Assembly (NCBI GenBank): GCA_963811895.1
Contig: CAWETE010000012.1
Span: 252,922-316,921 of the forward strand
Direction: 5' to 3'
DNA length: 64,000 bases
Origin: DASSUW01 sp963811895
GTDB taxonomy: Bacteria > Actinomycetota > Thermoleophilia > Solirubrobacterales > Solirubrobacteraceae
Shown here: positions 33,165 to 41,315 of the stretch, in pieces
How the letters are laid out: every line of letters begins with the position of its first letter
How positions within the stretch are numbered: position 1 is the stretch's first letter
Notes under the pieces: model-generated
Database searches by the model: none
The model's input: only the letters and a program-made list of their open reading frames with translations
Told to the model about the DNA's origin: nothing
Program-made: the position numbers and the translations under genes

Positions 33165-34198
33165 AAGCCCCAGCGCGCCGCCGCTGAGGCGCTCGGGAAG
33201 GCGACGGCGCGCATCATCTGCCCGCGGTTGCCGTCGGCCACCGCGCGCCGCAGCCGCCGCTCCTGGCGGGCGGGGAGCGGCGACTCGCCGGCCTCCACGA
33301 GGTCGTTCGCCATCGGCCGCATGACGACCGCCTCGAACCCCGCGCGGCGCAGCAGCAGCGGCAGGTTGGACGGCGAGTAGATCTTCAGGTGATTGCGCGT
33401 GAAGCCGCTCCACTCCGGCCCGTGTGCCTTCAGCAGCAGCGAGTTGGCGTTGACGGTGAGGATCAGCAGGGCGCCGTCGTCGTCCAGCAGGCCGCGCAGC
33501 ATCGTCAGGTCCTCGACCGGCGTGGCCAGGTGCGCGAGCACCGACCACATCGTCACCACGTCGAAGCCGCCGGCCGCGATCTCGGGCACGTCGGCGGGCG
33601 AGCCGAAGTGTGCGTGCGCGCCGCTCGGCCGCTCGCGCGCCCGCTCGACCGAGTCCTCCGAGAGGTCGACGCCGTAGCACTCGAAGCCGCGCTCGTACGC
33701 CAGGTCGAGGAACAGCCCCGCGCCGCACCCGAAGTCGAGCAGCCGGCGGCCGGCGCCGTCCGCGAACAGCGGGTCGAAGGCGTCCATCACGAGCCGGTAG
33801 CGGCGCTGCCGGTCACGCGAGTAGTCGCCGGTCAGGAAGCGGCTGTACTGGCCCGCGTACAGGTCGCCGAGCCGCTCGGGCCTGATGCCCGGGTTGCGGT
33901 ACAGCAGCCCGCATCCCTCGCAGCGCACGACCGCGTAGCCCTTGGTGCGGAACAGCGCCCGCACCCGCTCGCCGCCGCACAGGCTGCAGGGGATCGGCTC
34001 CTCGATCTCGCCCACGCCCTGCGCGGCCGCGTGCGAGGCGTAGTCCGTCACCGGCGCCCGCGCCAGCCGCCGGCGCCAGCGCAGCTCGTGCAGCCGCGCG
34101 GCGCCCGGCAGCGCATACGGGCGCATCGTGCCCGGCGGGATGCCGAGGTGGCGGAAGATGAGGCGGTGCGCGTGGTAGCGCCACGAGCGGCGAGCCAT
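33161..34198 (-). CDS. SAM-dependent methyltransferase with N-terminal zinc ribbon
   Basis: A 345-residue protein. Residues about 70-105 are a zinc ribbon with two CxxC pairs (CSLCGG, CEGCGL). The methyltransferase domain follows with motif I LLDFGCGAGLFLDLA and VDLSEDSVERARE, and VVTMWSVLAHL as motif II. This zinc-ribbon plus methyltransferase layout occurs in bacterial enzymes that modify sugars or small molecules. The ATG 34198 is divergent from the next gene. The 3' end overlaps the convergent lipoprotein gene by four bases. Confidence 0.87.
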   Translation of the reverse strand: MARRSWRYHAHRLIFRHLGIPPGTMRPYALPGAARLHELRWRRRLARAPVTDYASHAAAQGVGEIEEPIPCSLCGGERVRALFRTKGYAVVRCEGCGLLYRNPGIRPERLGDLYAGQYSRFLTGDYSRDRQRRYRLVMDAFDPLFADGAGRRLLDFGCGAGLFLDLAYERGFECYGVDLSEDSVERARERPSGAHAHFGSPADVPEIAAGGFDVVTMWSVLAHLATPVEDLTMLRGLLDDDGALLILTVNANSLLLKAHGPEWSGFTRNHLKIYSPSNLPLLLRRAGFEAVVMRPMANDLVEAGESPLPARQERRLRRAVADGNRGQMMRAVAFPSASAAARWGF

Positions 34199-34219
34199 CG
34201 GGGGCGTATCGTGCCAGGC

Positions 34220-34849
34220 ATGCTGGTGGCAATCGCAGGAGGACACGGGCAGATCGCGCTGCGGCTCACGCGGCTGCTGAGCGAGCGCGGCGACGAGGTG
34301 CGGTCGCTGATCCGCAATCCCGACCACGCGGACGACATCAGGGAGGCCGGCGGCGACCCCGTCGTGTGCGACCTGGAGGAGGCCGACGACGCCCTCGTCG
34401 CCAACGCCGTGAGGGGCGCCGACGCGGTCGTCTTCGCGGCCGGCGCCGGGCCCGGCAGCGGCTCGCAGCGAAAGGGGACGATGGACCTCGGCGGCGCGGT
34501 CAAGCTGATCGCGGCGGCCAAGGCCGGCGGCATCCGCCGCTACGTCATGGTGAGCAGCATCAACGCCGACCCGAACCACCCGGGCGACGACACCTTCAGC
34601 GTCTACCTGCGCGCCAAGGGCGAGGCGGACGCCGAGCTGGCGGCCAGCGGGCTCGACTACACGATCGTGCGGCCGGGCCCGCTCACGAACGACCCGGGCA
34701 CCGGCCGCGTGGCGCTCGACGCCGGGCGCGGCGACGTCACGCGCGACGACGTCGCCGCCGTGCTCGCCGCCGCCTTGCACGAGCCCGACACGATCGGCCG
34801 GACCTTCGACCTCAGCGGCGGCGAGACGCCCATCGACGAAGCGCTGTGA
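34220..34849 (+). CDS. NAD(P)-binding atypical SDR (NmrA-like)
   Basis: A 209-residue Rossmann protein: MLVAIAGGHGQIALRLTRLL with the glycine-rich turn, VRGADAVVFAAGAG, YVMVSSINADP and YLRAKGEADAELAASGLDYTI, the NmrA/atypical-SDR pattern. Such proteins are redox-sensing or reduce small carbonyls. It is divergent from the methyltransferase 21 bases away. Confidence 0.86.
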   Translation: MLVAIAGGHGQIALRLTRLLSERGDEVRSLIRNPDHADDIREAGGDPVVCDLEEADDALVANAVRGADAVVFAAGAGPGSGSQRKGTMDLGGAVKLIAAAKAGGIRRYVMVSSINADPNHPGDDTFSVYLRAKGEADAELAASGLDYTIVRPGPLTNDPGTGRVALDAGRGDVTRDDVAAVLAAALHEPDTIGRTFDLSGGETPIDEAL

Positions 34850-34853
34850 TGGC

Positions 34854-35816
34854 TCAGTCGCGAATGTGCCTCCGCCGGATGCTCCGGCTCGAGCTGGGCG
34901 AGTACGTGCCCTCGTCCACGTTCACCAGCACGCGGTAGCGGCCGCCGCGCCGCTGGCGGATCGACTTGCGGTAGCGGGAGGACGAGTCGCCGTTGTTGCG
35001 GGCGAACGTCTCACCCACCGTGATCCACACGCCGTCGCTCAGGCGCAGCTTCTGGATCAGCACCTGCTCGCCGTCGACCGCCGGGCTGATGCGGCCGCGG
35101 AAGCGCAGCTTGCCGCGCCGGTCCCCGCGCGTCACCTTGACGCGCCGCGTGACGTCGAGCGTCGCGCCCACCGTCAGCGGCGTGCTCACGATGTCCGGCC
35201 GGGCCACCATCTCCACCCTGAACTGCGTGTTCACGGGCACCGACAGGACCGGGACCGAGAAGCTGCCGTCGTCGTTGGTGACCAGCTCGTTGCCGACCGG
35301 CAGGAATCCCTGCGTGTACGGCCACGGGTTGCTCTTGACGATGATCCGGCGGTCGGGTCCGTCGGTGCCGACCAACACGCCGGCGAGCGTCGTGGCGCCG
35401 CCGGCCGCCACCGGATTCGGCGTCGCGGCGACCGAGAAGCCGAGCGGCACCTTCTTGGTCTTGAACGTGCGGTGGCTGCCGCGCGAGACGCCCTGCGAGT
35501 TCTGGGCGACCAGGCGGTAGTGGTAGGTCGTCACCGGTGCCAGCCCGGTCAAGGCGGCGGTGACCTTCACGCGCCCGCTGCCGGCCGTCACGACGGTTGC
35601 CGGCGTCACGGCGCCGTAGAGGCTCGAGCCGCCGTATTGGAAGTAGTAGGTCGTGTTCGCACCGTTGGGCGTAACGAACCCGTTCAGCGTCACGGTCGTC
35701 GGTTCGACGGCTGTCGCGGCGCCGGTGGTCACCGCCGGCTTCTCGGCGGCGGCCGCGGTCGTGGGCGCGCACAACAGCGCTCCAGCGATCAGCACGGCCT
35801 TCAACGTCGTTCTCAT
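34854..35816 (-). CDS. Secreted fibronectin-type-III-like protein
   Basis: A 320-residue exported protein: signal peptide (residues 1-23, ending AAA), then a fibronectin-III-like domain (TVTLNGFVTPNGANTTYYFQYG, LAPVTTYHYRLVAQN) and a second beta domain, ending in an Arg-rich tail (SSRSIRRRHIRD). It resembles surface proteins that display Ig/Fn3 modules. It ends four bases from the convergent SDR gene. Confidence 0.75.
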   Translation of the reverse strand: MRTTLKAVLIAGALLCAPTTAAAAEKPAVTTGAATAVEPTTVTLNGFVTPNGANTTYYFQYGGSSLYGAVTPATVVTAGSGRVKVTAALTGLAPVTTYHYRLVAQNSQGVSRGSHRTFKTKKVPLGFSVAATPNPVAAGGATTLAGVLVGTDGPDRRIIVKSNPWPYTQGFLPVGNELVTNDDGSFSVPVLSVPVNTQFRVEMVARPDIVSTPLTVGATLDVTRRVKVTRGDRRGKLRFRGRISPAVDGEQVLIQKLRLSDGVWITVGETFARNNGDSSSRYRKSIRQRRGGRYRVLVNVDEGTYSPSSSRSIRRRHIRD

Positions 35817-35900
35817 GCAGTCCCCTCCAGTCGCGGTTGACCGGTCCACCGGGTGCAACACGCGCGTGAGGCCGCAGGTTGCGGTGGGTACGACGAGCGC

Positions 35901-36389
35901 GTGGACGCAGCGAAGACCTTCCACCAGCTCGTCGGCGGGCTCGAGTACCCGATGTTCATCGTCACCGCCCGCGCCGGCGACGAGCCGCTCGGCTGCATGA
36001 TCGGTTTCGCCACCCAGACGAGCATCGACCCGCCGCGCTTCGCGGTCTGCCTGTCGCACAACAACCGCACCTACCGCCGCGGCCGCGACGCGGAGCTGCT
36101 CGGCGTCCACTGCGTTCCCGAGCACGCGACCGAGCTGGCCGAGCTGTTCGGCGGCGAGACGGGCGACGAGGTCGACAAGTTCGCCCGCGCCGCCTGGCAC
36201 GAGGGGCCTGAGGGCGTGCCCCTGCTCGACGAGTGCCCGAACCGGTTCGTCGGCCGCGTGCTGTGGCGGCAGGACGCGGGCGACCACGACCTCTTCCTGC
36301 TCGAGCCGGTCGCGGCCGAGAAGGGCACCGGCGAGGACGAGTTCACGTTCCACCGCGCCAAGCGCATCGAGCCGGGACACGAGGCCTGA
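35901..36389 (+). CDS. Flavin reductase-like (split-barrel FMN-binding) protein
   Basis: A 162-residue protein with the flavin-reductase split-barrel pattern: YPMFIVTARAGDEPLGCMIGF, FATQTSIDPPRFAVCLSHNN, then ELAELFGGETGDEVDKF and NRFVGRVLWRQDAGDHDLFLL. Such proteins reduce flavin for a partner monooxygenase or act as small oxidoreductases. GTG 35901 is my choice; an ATG at 35853 would extend it. Its stop and the next ATG share one base, so the two are coupled. Confidence 0.82.
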   Translation: MDAAKTFHQLVGGLEYPMFIVTARAGDEPLGCMIGFATQTSIDPPRFAVCLSHNNRTYRRGRDAELLGVHCVPEHATELAELFGGETGDEVDKFARAAWHEGPEGVPLLDECPNRFVGRVLWRQDAGDHDLFLLEPVAAEKGTGEDEFTFHRAKRIEPGHEA

Positions 36390-37078
36390 TGGAGCGCTTC
36401 CGGCGGCTGCTGCCCGACCCGGCGGCCGACCTCACCGCCGCCGACCTGGCGGCCGCCGTCCCCGGCGCGCCGCCCCCGGACCGCCCGTTCGTGCTGGCGA
36501 ACTTCATCGCCACGGCCGACGGGCGCGCCACGATCGCCGGCCGCACCGGTCCGATCGCCAACCGCGCCGACTACGAGCTCTTCCACGCGCTGCGCACGCG
36601 CGTCGACGCGGTCATGGTCGGCGCCGAGACCGTGCGCGTCGAGAGCTACGGCCCGATGGATGCGACCGCCGTGCTGGTCACCCGCAGCGCCCGCGTGCCC
36701 GCCGAGGTCGGTCTGCTGAAGGCGCCGGACAACCGCGTGATCGTGCTCACCCCGTCGCCCGACGCCGAGCTGCCGGCCTGCAACGCCCAGGTCAGCTACC
36801 TGCGCGCGCCGCTGGAGGAGGGCGTGCGCCGGCTGCGGACCGAGCACGGGATCGCCTCGATCGACTGCGAGGGCGGGCCGCAGCTCTTCGGCGACCTGCT
36901 GCGCGCCGGCCTCGTCGACGAGCTGCACCTCGTCGTCGCCGCCAAGCTCGTGGCGGGAGACGACCCGGTCACGATCCTGCGCGGCCCGGAGCTCGAGCCG
37001 CCGCTCGAGCTCGAGCTGCTCTCGCTGCACGAGTCGGGCGGCTATCTGTTCACGCGCTACAAGGCTTCGGCAAGCTGA
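36389..37078 (+). CDS. RibD C-terminal (pyrimidine-reductase-like) protein
   Basis: A 229-residue protein of the RibD reductase fold: VLANFIATADGRATIAGRTGPI at the N-terminus, LRTRVDAVMVGAETVRVESYG, VLVTRSARVP, IDCEGGPQLFGDLLRAGLVDELHLVV. The match is closer to true riboflavin-pathway 5-amino-6-(5-phosphoribosylamino)uracil reductases than the other four in this window, but no deaminase half is present. It is coupled to the flavin reductase; a joint role in flavin or F420 chemistry is inference. Confidence 0.84.
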   Translation: MERFRRLLPDPAADLTAADLAAAVPGAPPPDRPFVLANFIATADGRATIAGRTGPIANRADYELFHALRTRVDAVMVGAETVRVESYGPMDATAVLVTRSARVPAEVGLLKAPDNRVIVLTPSPDAELPACNAQVSYLRAPLEEGVRRLRTEHGIASIDCEGGPQLFGDLLRAGLVDELHLVVAAKLVAGDDPVTILRGPELEPPLELELLSLHESGGYLFTRYKASAS

Positions 37079-37108
37079 CCCCAAGGCGCGTGGCCGATGC
37101 TACGCGCC

Positions 37109-38095
37109 ATGCCATTGAACTCATACGGAGTCCTGGTCGGGCGCGCCGTCGACAGCCGGCGCGAGGGCGGGACCGACTCGCCCCACTACCAGGTCCGGAT
37201 CGACGCCGCCGGGACCAGCTACCGCCTCGCCGTCAACGTGCTCTCGCAGGAGTCCCCGTCGGAGCTCCTGTACCTCGCCGACGACGACTTCCAGCACCCC
37301 GTGACCGCGGCGATGGCAGGCCTCGGCGCGGGCTGGCACGACCTGCAGCCGCGCGCCGGGCTCGACTTCATCCGCGGCAACCTCTTCAGCCGCACCGCCA
37401 TGCGGCCGCTGCCGCCCGAAGTCAGCGGGCCCGACAACGACCTCTCGGACTTCCTCGACCACTACGTCAAGCGCGCGATCGCCGACCCCGGCGCGCTCGT
37501 CTACGTCTTCGGCGAGCGCTGGGGGCCCGAGAGCGGCAAGAAGGACAAGGTCTTCGGCTTCAAGCCCGGCAACGGCGTGCACGACATCCACATGAACCAG
37601 GGCAACAGCGAGCGCTTCCGCGGCGACGACGGCGTGTGGCAGGACGGCGGGCTGCTGCTGCGGCTCAACGGGCGCTGGGTCGCGATCTTCCTCGCCTTCC
37701 AGAGCCAGGCCTGGCACACCGACGACGTCACCGGCCACGCGATCGCGGAGCCGCCGCCCGACCCCACGACCGCATCCGCCATCCACATCATCTCGGCCAT
37801 GGTCAATCCGCTAGGTGGCGCTCCCGAGCGTGAGACCGTGCTGCTGCTCAACGCCTCGCCGCACGCCGTCGACCTCACCGGCTGGACGGTCGTCGACCGC
37901 ATGAAGAAGGCCTGCCCACTCCCGCCCGGCCCGCTGGCCGCCGGCGATGTGCTGAGCGTCGAGCTCCACAACGGCGTCCAGCTCGGCAACAAGGGCGGCT
38001 CGATCACGCTGCTCGACCGCGGCGGCCTGAAGGTCGCCGGCGTCGCCTACACCGGCGAGCAGGCGCGCGAGGAGGGCTGGACGGTCATGTTCTGA
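37109..38095 (+). CDS. DUF2278 family protein
   Basis: A 328-residue protein with the family features MPLNSYGVLVGRAVDSR at the N-terminus, YQVRIDAAGTSYRLAVNVLS, a central GVHDIHMNQGNSERFRGDDG and WVAIFLAFQSQAWHTDD. The C-terminal ~110 residues (LLLNASPHAVDLTGW..., LSVELHNGVQLGNKGG) resemble a lamin-tail domain, often seen on DUF2278 proteins. Function unknown; no signal peptide. The start is ATG 37109, four codons into a longer frame. Confidence 0.83.
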   Translation: MPLNSYGVLVGRAVDSRREGGTDSPHYQVRIDAAGTSYRLAVNVLSQESPSELLYLADDDFQHPVTAAMAGLGAGWHDLQPRAGLDFIRGNLFSRTAMRPLPPEVSGPDNDLSDFLDHYVKRAIADPGALVYVFGERWGPESGKKDKVFGFKPGNGVHDIHMNQGNSERFRGDDGVWQDGGLLLRLNGRWVAIFLAFQSQAWHTDDVTGHAIAEPPPDPTTASAIHIISAMVNPLGGAPERETVLLLNASPHAVDLTGWTVVDRMKKACPLPPGPLAAGDVLSVELHNGVQLGNKGGSITLLDRGGLKVAGVAYTGEQAREEGWTVMF

Positions 38096-38101
38096 CCCGA
38101 C

Positions 38102-38326
38102 GGCGAACGTCAACCCCGGCTGGGTAGGGCGGCTGGAGTTTCGGCCGCTGCATGGGACGGGGGGTTTCGTGCAATTGAACGCCGCCGTACAGCGCGAAAT
38201 TCACGTTATGGCCCTAGACGGGGGCTTTCGTGAAACCGGCGCTGTACGTTGACGTTCAATTCACGTTATTCCCCGCGCAGCCGCCAAAACCCCAGCCGCC
38301 CTACCCAGCCGCAGTTGACGTTCGCC
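38102..38326. repeat. 225-bp near-palindrome (candidate MITE or bidirectional terminator)
   Basis: The outer arms, 38102-38138 and 38290-38326, match over 37 bases with only three mismatches as inverted repeats (arm core GGCTGGGTAGGGCGGCTGG). Inner arms pair over about 30 bases: the GTACAGCGC at 38190-38198 region pairs with GCGCTGTAC near 38240-38248. The element also holds two direct copies of ATTCACGTTAT about 60 bases apart. It fills the gap between convergent genes ending at 38095 and 38332, codes for nothing, and is AT-richer than its surroundings. It could be a miniature transposable element or a stable RNA hairpin ending both transcripts. Confidence 0.8.
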
Positions 38327-38331
38327 CGGGC

Positions 38332-39177
38332 CTAGAGCCGGCCCTCGGTGACCCGCCTGGCGCCCGGGTGGGGCGACATCCGCAGGAACCGCTCGTTCGC
38401 GGGCGTGCGCGGGAGCCGCTCCGCCAGGACGTAGTCGGTGATCGCCGTGGTCCGGCTCTCGAAACGCTCCACCACGCGCACGGGCAGGAAGGTCTCGCGG
38501 TCGACGTAGACGGTCCGCAGGATCTCCACCGGGCCGGTGAGGCTCTCGGCCGTGAAGTCGACCTCCAGCTCGTGCACGTCGATCCCGCGCACCCTCGCCG
38601 GGCCGACCAGCCGCACGCCGCCCTCACCGCGGCCCGCGCGCTCGAACAGGCGGGCGAGGTCGTCGGCCATGTTCAGCCCGCCGGCGAGCGGGCTCGGCGC
38701 GTCGATGCCGGGCGGGATCCGGTGGTCGGGGTCGAAGATGTCCGGCTCCGTGTGCCGCATGAGCTCGTTCGTCTCGGCGCTGTAGGCCAGCGAGGTCCTG
38801 GTGTCCCAGTCCTCGGCCCACTCGAGCCCGTCGTGCAGCAGCCGCCGCTGGCGCGCGCCGGCCGTCTGCCAGACCTCGAAGGTCGCGGGGTCGGCGCCCG
38901 GGCGGCGCACCTCGGCGCGGTAGTGGAGGATCGTGTCGGGATCGTCGAGCGCGGCGGCGGCGAGCGCCACCACGGCCGGCGAGCTGCGCCCGAGTGGCGT
39001 GAGCGCCACGACGAGCACGGCGACGGCGACCGCCGCCAGCGCCAGCCGGCGGGCGGCGCGCGGGGGCCGCTCGGCGGGCGCGGCGAGGATCCGCTCGAGC
39101 AGCGCGGGATCGGGGACCGGTTCGTCCTCCGGGCGAAGCTGGCGCAGCATGACGACGGCGTCCGGGTAAGCAGGCAT
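38332..39177 (-). CDS. Putative anti-sigma-factor-like membrane protein
   Basis: A 281-residue protein with a short cytoplasmic N-terminus, one membrane helix (LALAAVAVAVLVVALTPLG, residues about 43-62) and an extracytoplasmic domain with ILHYRAEVRRPGADP and VYVDRETFLPVRVVERFESR, of a type often encoded behind ECF sigma genes. The ATG overlaps the sigma stop by one base, so its role is probably to hold that sigma factor at the membrane until a signal arrives. That role is inferred from context. Confidence 0.72.
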   Translation of the reverse strand: MPAYPDAVVMLRQLRPEDEPVPDPALLERILAAPAERPPRAARRLALAAVAVAVLVVALTPLGRSSPAVVALAAAALDDPDTILHYRAEVRRPGADPATFEVWQTAGARQRRLLHDGLEWAEDWDTRTSLAYSAETNELMRHTEPDIFDPDHRIPPGIDAPSPLAGGLNMADDLARLFERAGRGEGGVRLVGPARVRGIDVHELEVDFTAESLTGPVEILRTVYVDRETFLPVRVVERFESRTTAITDYVLAERLPRTPANERFLRMSPHPGARRVTEGRL

Positions 39178-39716
39178 CAGTTGACCTCGGTGAGTTCGAT
39201 CGGAAGCAGAGCGATGTCCTCCTCCTCCAGCGCGGCGCGGAGCGCCGTCCGCAGCCGTCTTTCGGCGCGGTGCATGCGGGTGCGGACGAGGACGGGGCCA
39301 AGGCCGAGGACCGTCGCGGCCTCACGCGGGGCGAGGCCGTCCCAGTGACGGAGCAGCAGCAGCTCGCGGTCACCCTCGCGCAGCGACGCGAGCGCGCTCA
39401 GCAGCGCCCGGCGCCGGGCTGCCGTCGCGAGGTCGCTCTCGACGGCGTCGGTCGCGGCGGCGGCGTCGAGCCGCCGGAGCAGCGCGGCCGAGCGCTCGCG
39501 AGAGCGCCGCTGGTTGGCCACGAGCTTCGAGGCCGTGGTGAGCAGCCACGGCAGCACGTGCGCCGGGATGTCCGCCTGGCGCCGCCAGGCCACGAGGAAC
39601 GTCTCGGCGGCGACGTCCTCGACGGCGCCGGGGTCCACGCGCCGCGCGAGGTAACGGCAGACAGCGCCGTAGTGGGCCTCGTAGAGCGCTCGAAACGCGG
39701 CGGGGTCGCGGTCCAT
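39177..39716 (-). CDS. ECF-subfamily RNA polymerase sigma factor
   Basis: A 179-residue ECF sigma factor: region 2 with YGAVCRYLARRVDPGAVEDVAAETFLVAWRR, and region 4 with LASLREGDRELLLLRHWDGLAPREAATVLGLGPVLVRTRMHRAERRL. Start ATG 39716 is 29 bases from the divergent PilZ gene. It is coupled to the membrane protein downstream. Targets cannot be read from the sequence. Confidence 0.9.
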   Translation of the reverse strand: MDRDPAAFRALYEAHYGAVCRYLARRVDPGAVEDVAAETFLVAWRRQADIPAHVLPWLLTTASKLVANQRRSRERSAALLRRLDAAAATDAVESDLATAARRRALLSALASLREGDRELLLLRHWDGLAPREAATVLGLGPVLVRTRMHRAERRLRTALRAALEEEDIALLPIELTEVN

Positions 39717-39745
39717 ACCTTCACAATGTCCGCAGGGGGCGATTC

Positions 39746-40096
39746 ATGACAGCTAGCGCAGCCGGTGAACGAAGAAGGGCACGGCGGGTCCGCCTGGCGC
39801 TGCCGTGCGTGCTGCAGCCGTCCGGCGGCTCGCCGATCTGGGCCGAGACGATCGACCTGGGGGAGGGCGGCATGAGCGTCCGCGCCGCCCGGCCGCTCCA
39901 GCCGGACGACACGGTCGAGTTCGATCTGGCCCGCGACGACACGCACACGCACGTCGAGGGCCGCGCGACGGTGCTCAGGCGCGGCGCGCCGCGCGTCTAC
40001 GGACTCGAGTTCGAGCAGCTCGAGCCGCCGATGCGCGAGCGTCTGCTCGAGCTCGTCAGCCCGTCGCCGAGCGCAGCGCAGCCTCCAGCGAGCTGA
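39746..40096 (+). CDS. PilZ-domain protein
   Basis: A 116-residue single PilZ domain: the N-terminal RRARRVRL corresponds to the RxxxR c-di-GMP motif and DLGEGGMSVRAARPL to the D/NxSxxG motif, but with Gly-Glu where Ser is expected. It may therefore bind c-di-GMP weakly or not at all. Such proteins often act as c-di-GMP receptors controlling motility or polysaccharide synthesis. It is divergent from the ECF sigma gene and overlaps the convergent aminotransferase gene by 41 bases. Confidence 0.82.
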   Translation: MTASAAGERRRARRVRLALPCVLQPSGGSPIWAETIDLGEGGMSVRAARPLQPDDTVEFDLARDDTHTHVEGRATVLRRGAPRVYGLEFEQLEPPMRERLLELVSPSPSAAQPPAS

Positions 40097-41282
40097 GCCC
40101 CTCGGTGAGCTCGTCGTCGGAGATCGTGAGCGGCGGCAGCAGCCGGATCGCCTCGCCGTAGAGGCCGCACGAGAGCAGCAGCAGCCCGCGCTCGCGCGCG
40201 GCCGCGACGGTGGCGGCCACCAGCTCCGGCGGCAGCTCGAGGGCGAGCATCGGCCCGAGGCCGCGCACCTCGACGATCGCGTCGATGCCGGCGGCCAGCT
40301 CGTCGAGCCGCGTCCGCAGCTTGACGCCGAGCTCGTCGGCGCGGCGGCGGAACTCGGGCGTGGCGACGGTGTCGAGCACGACGCAGGCGGCCGCACAGGC
40401 GGCCGGGTTGCCGCCGAACGTGCCACCCAGACCGCCGACGTGCACCGCGTCCATCAGCTCCGCGCGGCCCGTCACGCCGGCCAGCGGCAGCCCGCCGCCG
40501 AGCGACTTGCCGGAGACGAGCAGGTCGGGCGTCACGCCGTAGTGCTCGATCGCCCACACCGGGCCGGTGCGGCCGACGCCGGCCTGGACCTCGTCGTCGA
40601 CGTAGAGGATCCCGTGCCCCTCGCACAGCTCCTTCAGCCGGCGCGGGAAGTCGGGCGGCGCCGCGATGAAGCCGCCCTCGCCCTGGACGGGCTCGAGCAC
40701 CACGCAGGCGACGCTCGCGGGATCGACGTCCGCCTTGAACAGATGCTCGAGCGCCTCGATCGAGACCGGCGAGCGGTAGATCTCCGGGGCGAACGGGCCG
40801 AACCCGCGCTTGTAGGGGACGACCTTCGAGGTCAGCGACATGGTGAGCAGCGTGCGCCCGTGGAAGGCGCGGTCGAAGGCGACGACGGCCGGGCGCCCGG
40901 TGGCGGCGCGGGCGACTTTGACCGCGTTCTCGACCGCCTCGGCGCCCGAGTTCACGAGCACGCTCTTGTAGTCCGAGCCCGGTCCGGGGTACAGCTCGGC
41001 GAGCCGTCGGCAGACCTCCACATAGGGCTCGTACATGCCGACCATGAAGCACTGGTGCAGGTAGCGGTCGACCTGCTCGTGGATCGCCTTGACGACCTCC
41101 GCCGGCCCGTGGCCGAGGTTCTGGCAGCCGATGCCGCCCGCGAAGTCGAGGTACGTGCGGCCGTCGTCGGCCGTGATCCTGGCGCCCTCAGCGCGCTCGA
41201 CCACGATCGGCGGCGCCGAGACCGCCTGCGACACGTATCGCTCGCGCGCCGCGCGCACGTCCGTTCCCAGTGAGGTCGTCAT
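40056..41282 (-). CDS. gabT: Class-III aminotransferase (4-aminobutyrate/putrescine aminotransferase-like)
   Basis: A 408-residue PLP enzyme: GGIGCQNLGHGPAEVVKAIHEQ, NSGAEAVENAVKVARAATGR, AFHGRTLLTMSLT, then VDDEVQAGVGRTG and the PLP lysine at about 259 in SGKSLGGGLPLAG. This is the GabT/ornithine/putrescine aminotransferase group. Beside the decarboxylase and agmatinase genes it could start putrescine or GABA catabolism. ATG 41282 is chosen; the divergent decarboxylase starts 33 bases away. The symbol reflects the closest family name, not a proven substrate. Confidence 0.88.
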   Translation of the reverse strand: MTTSLGTDVRAARERYVSQAVSAPPIVVERAEGARITADDGRTYLDFAGGIGCQNLGHGPAEVVKAIHEQVDRYLHQCFMVGMYEPYVEVCRRLAELYPGPGSDYKSVLVNSGAEAVENAVKVARAATGRPAVVAFDRAFHGRTLLTMSLTSKVVPYKRGFGPFAPEIYRSPVSIEALEHLFKADVDPASVACVVLEPVQGEGGFIAAPPDFPRRLKELCEGHGILYVDDEVQAGVGRTGPVWAIEHYGVTPDLLVSGKSLGGGLPLAGVTGRAELMDAVHVGGLGGTFGGNPAACAAACVVLDTVATPEFRRRADELGVKLRTRLDELAAGIDAIVEVRGLGPMLALELPPELVAATVAAARERGLLLLSCGLYGEAIRLLPPLTISDDELTEGLSSLEAALRSATG

Positions 41283-41315
41283 GTGCCAAGCCTCCCACAT
41301 AGGATCCGCCCGAGG

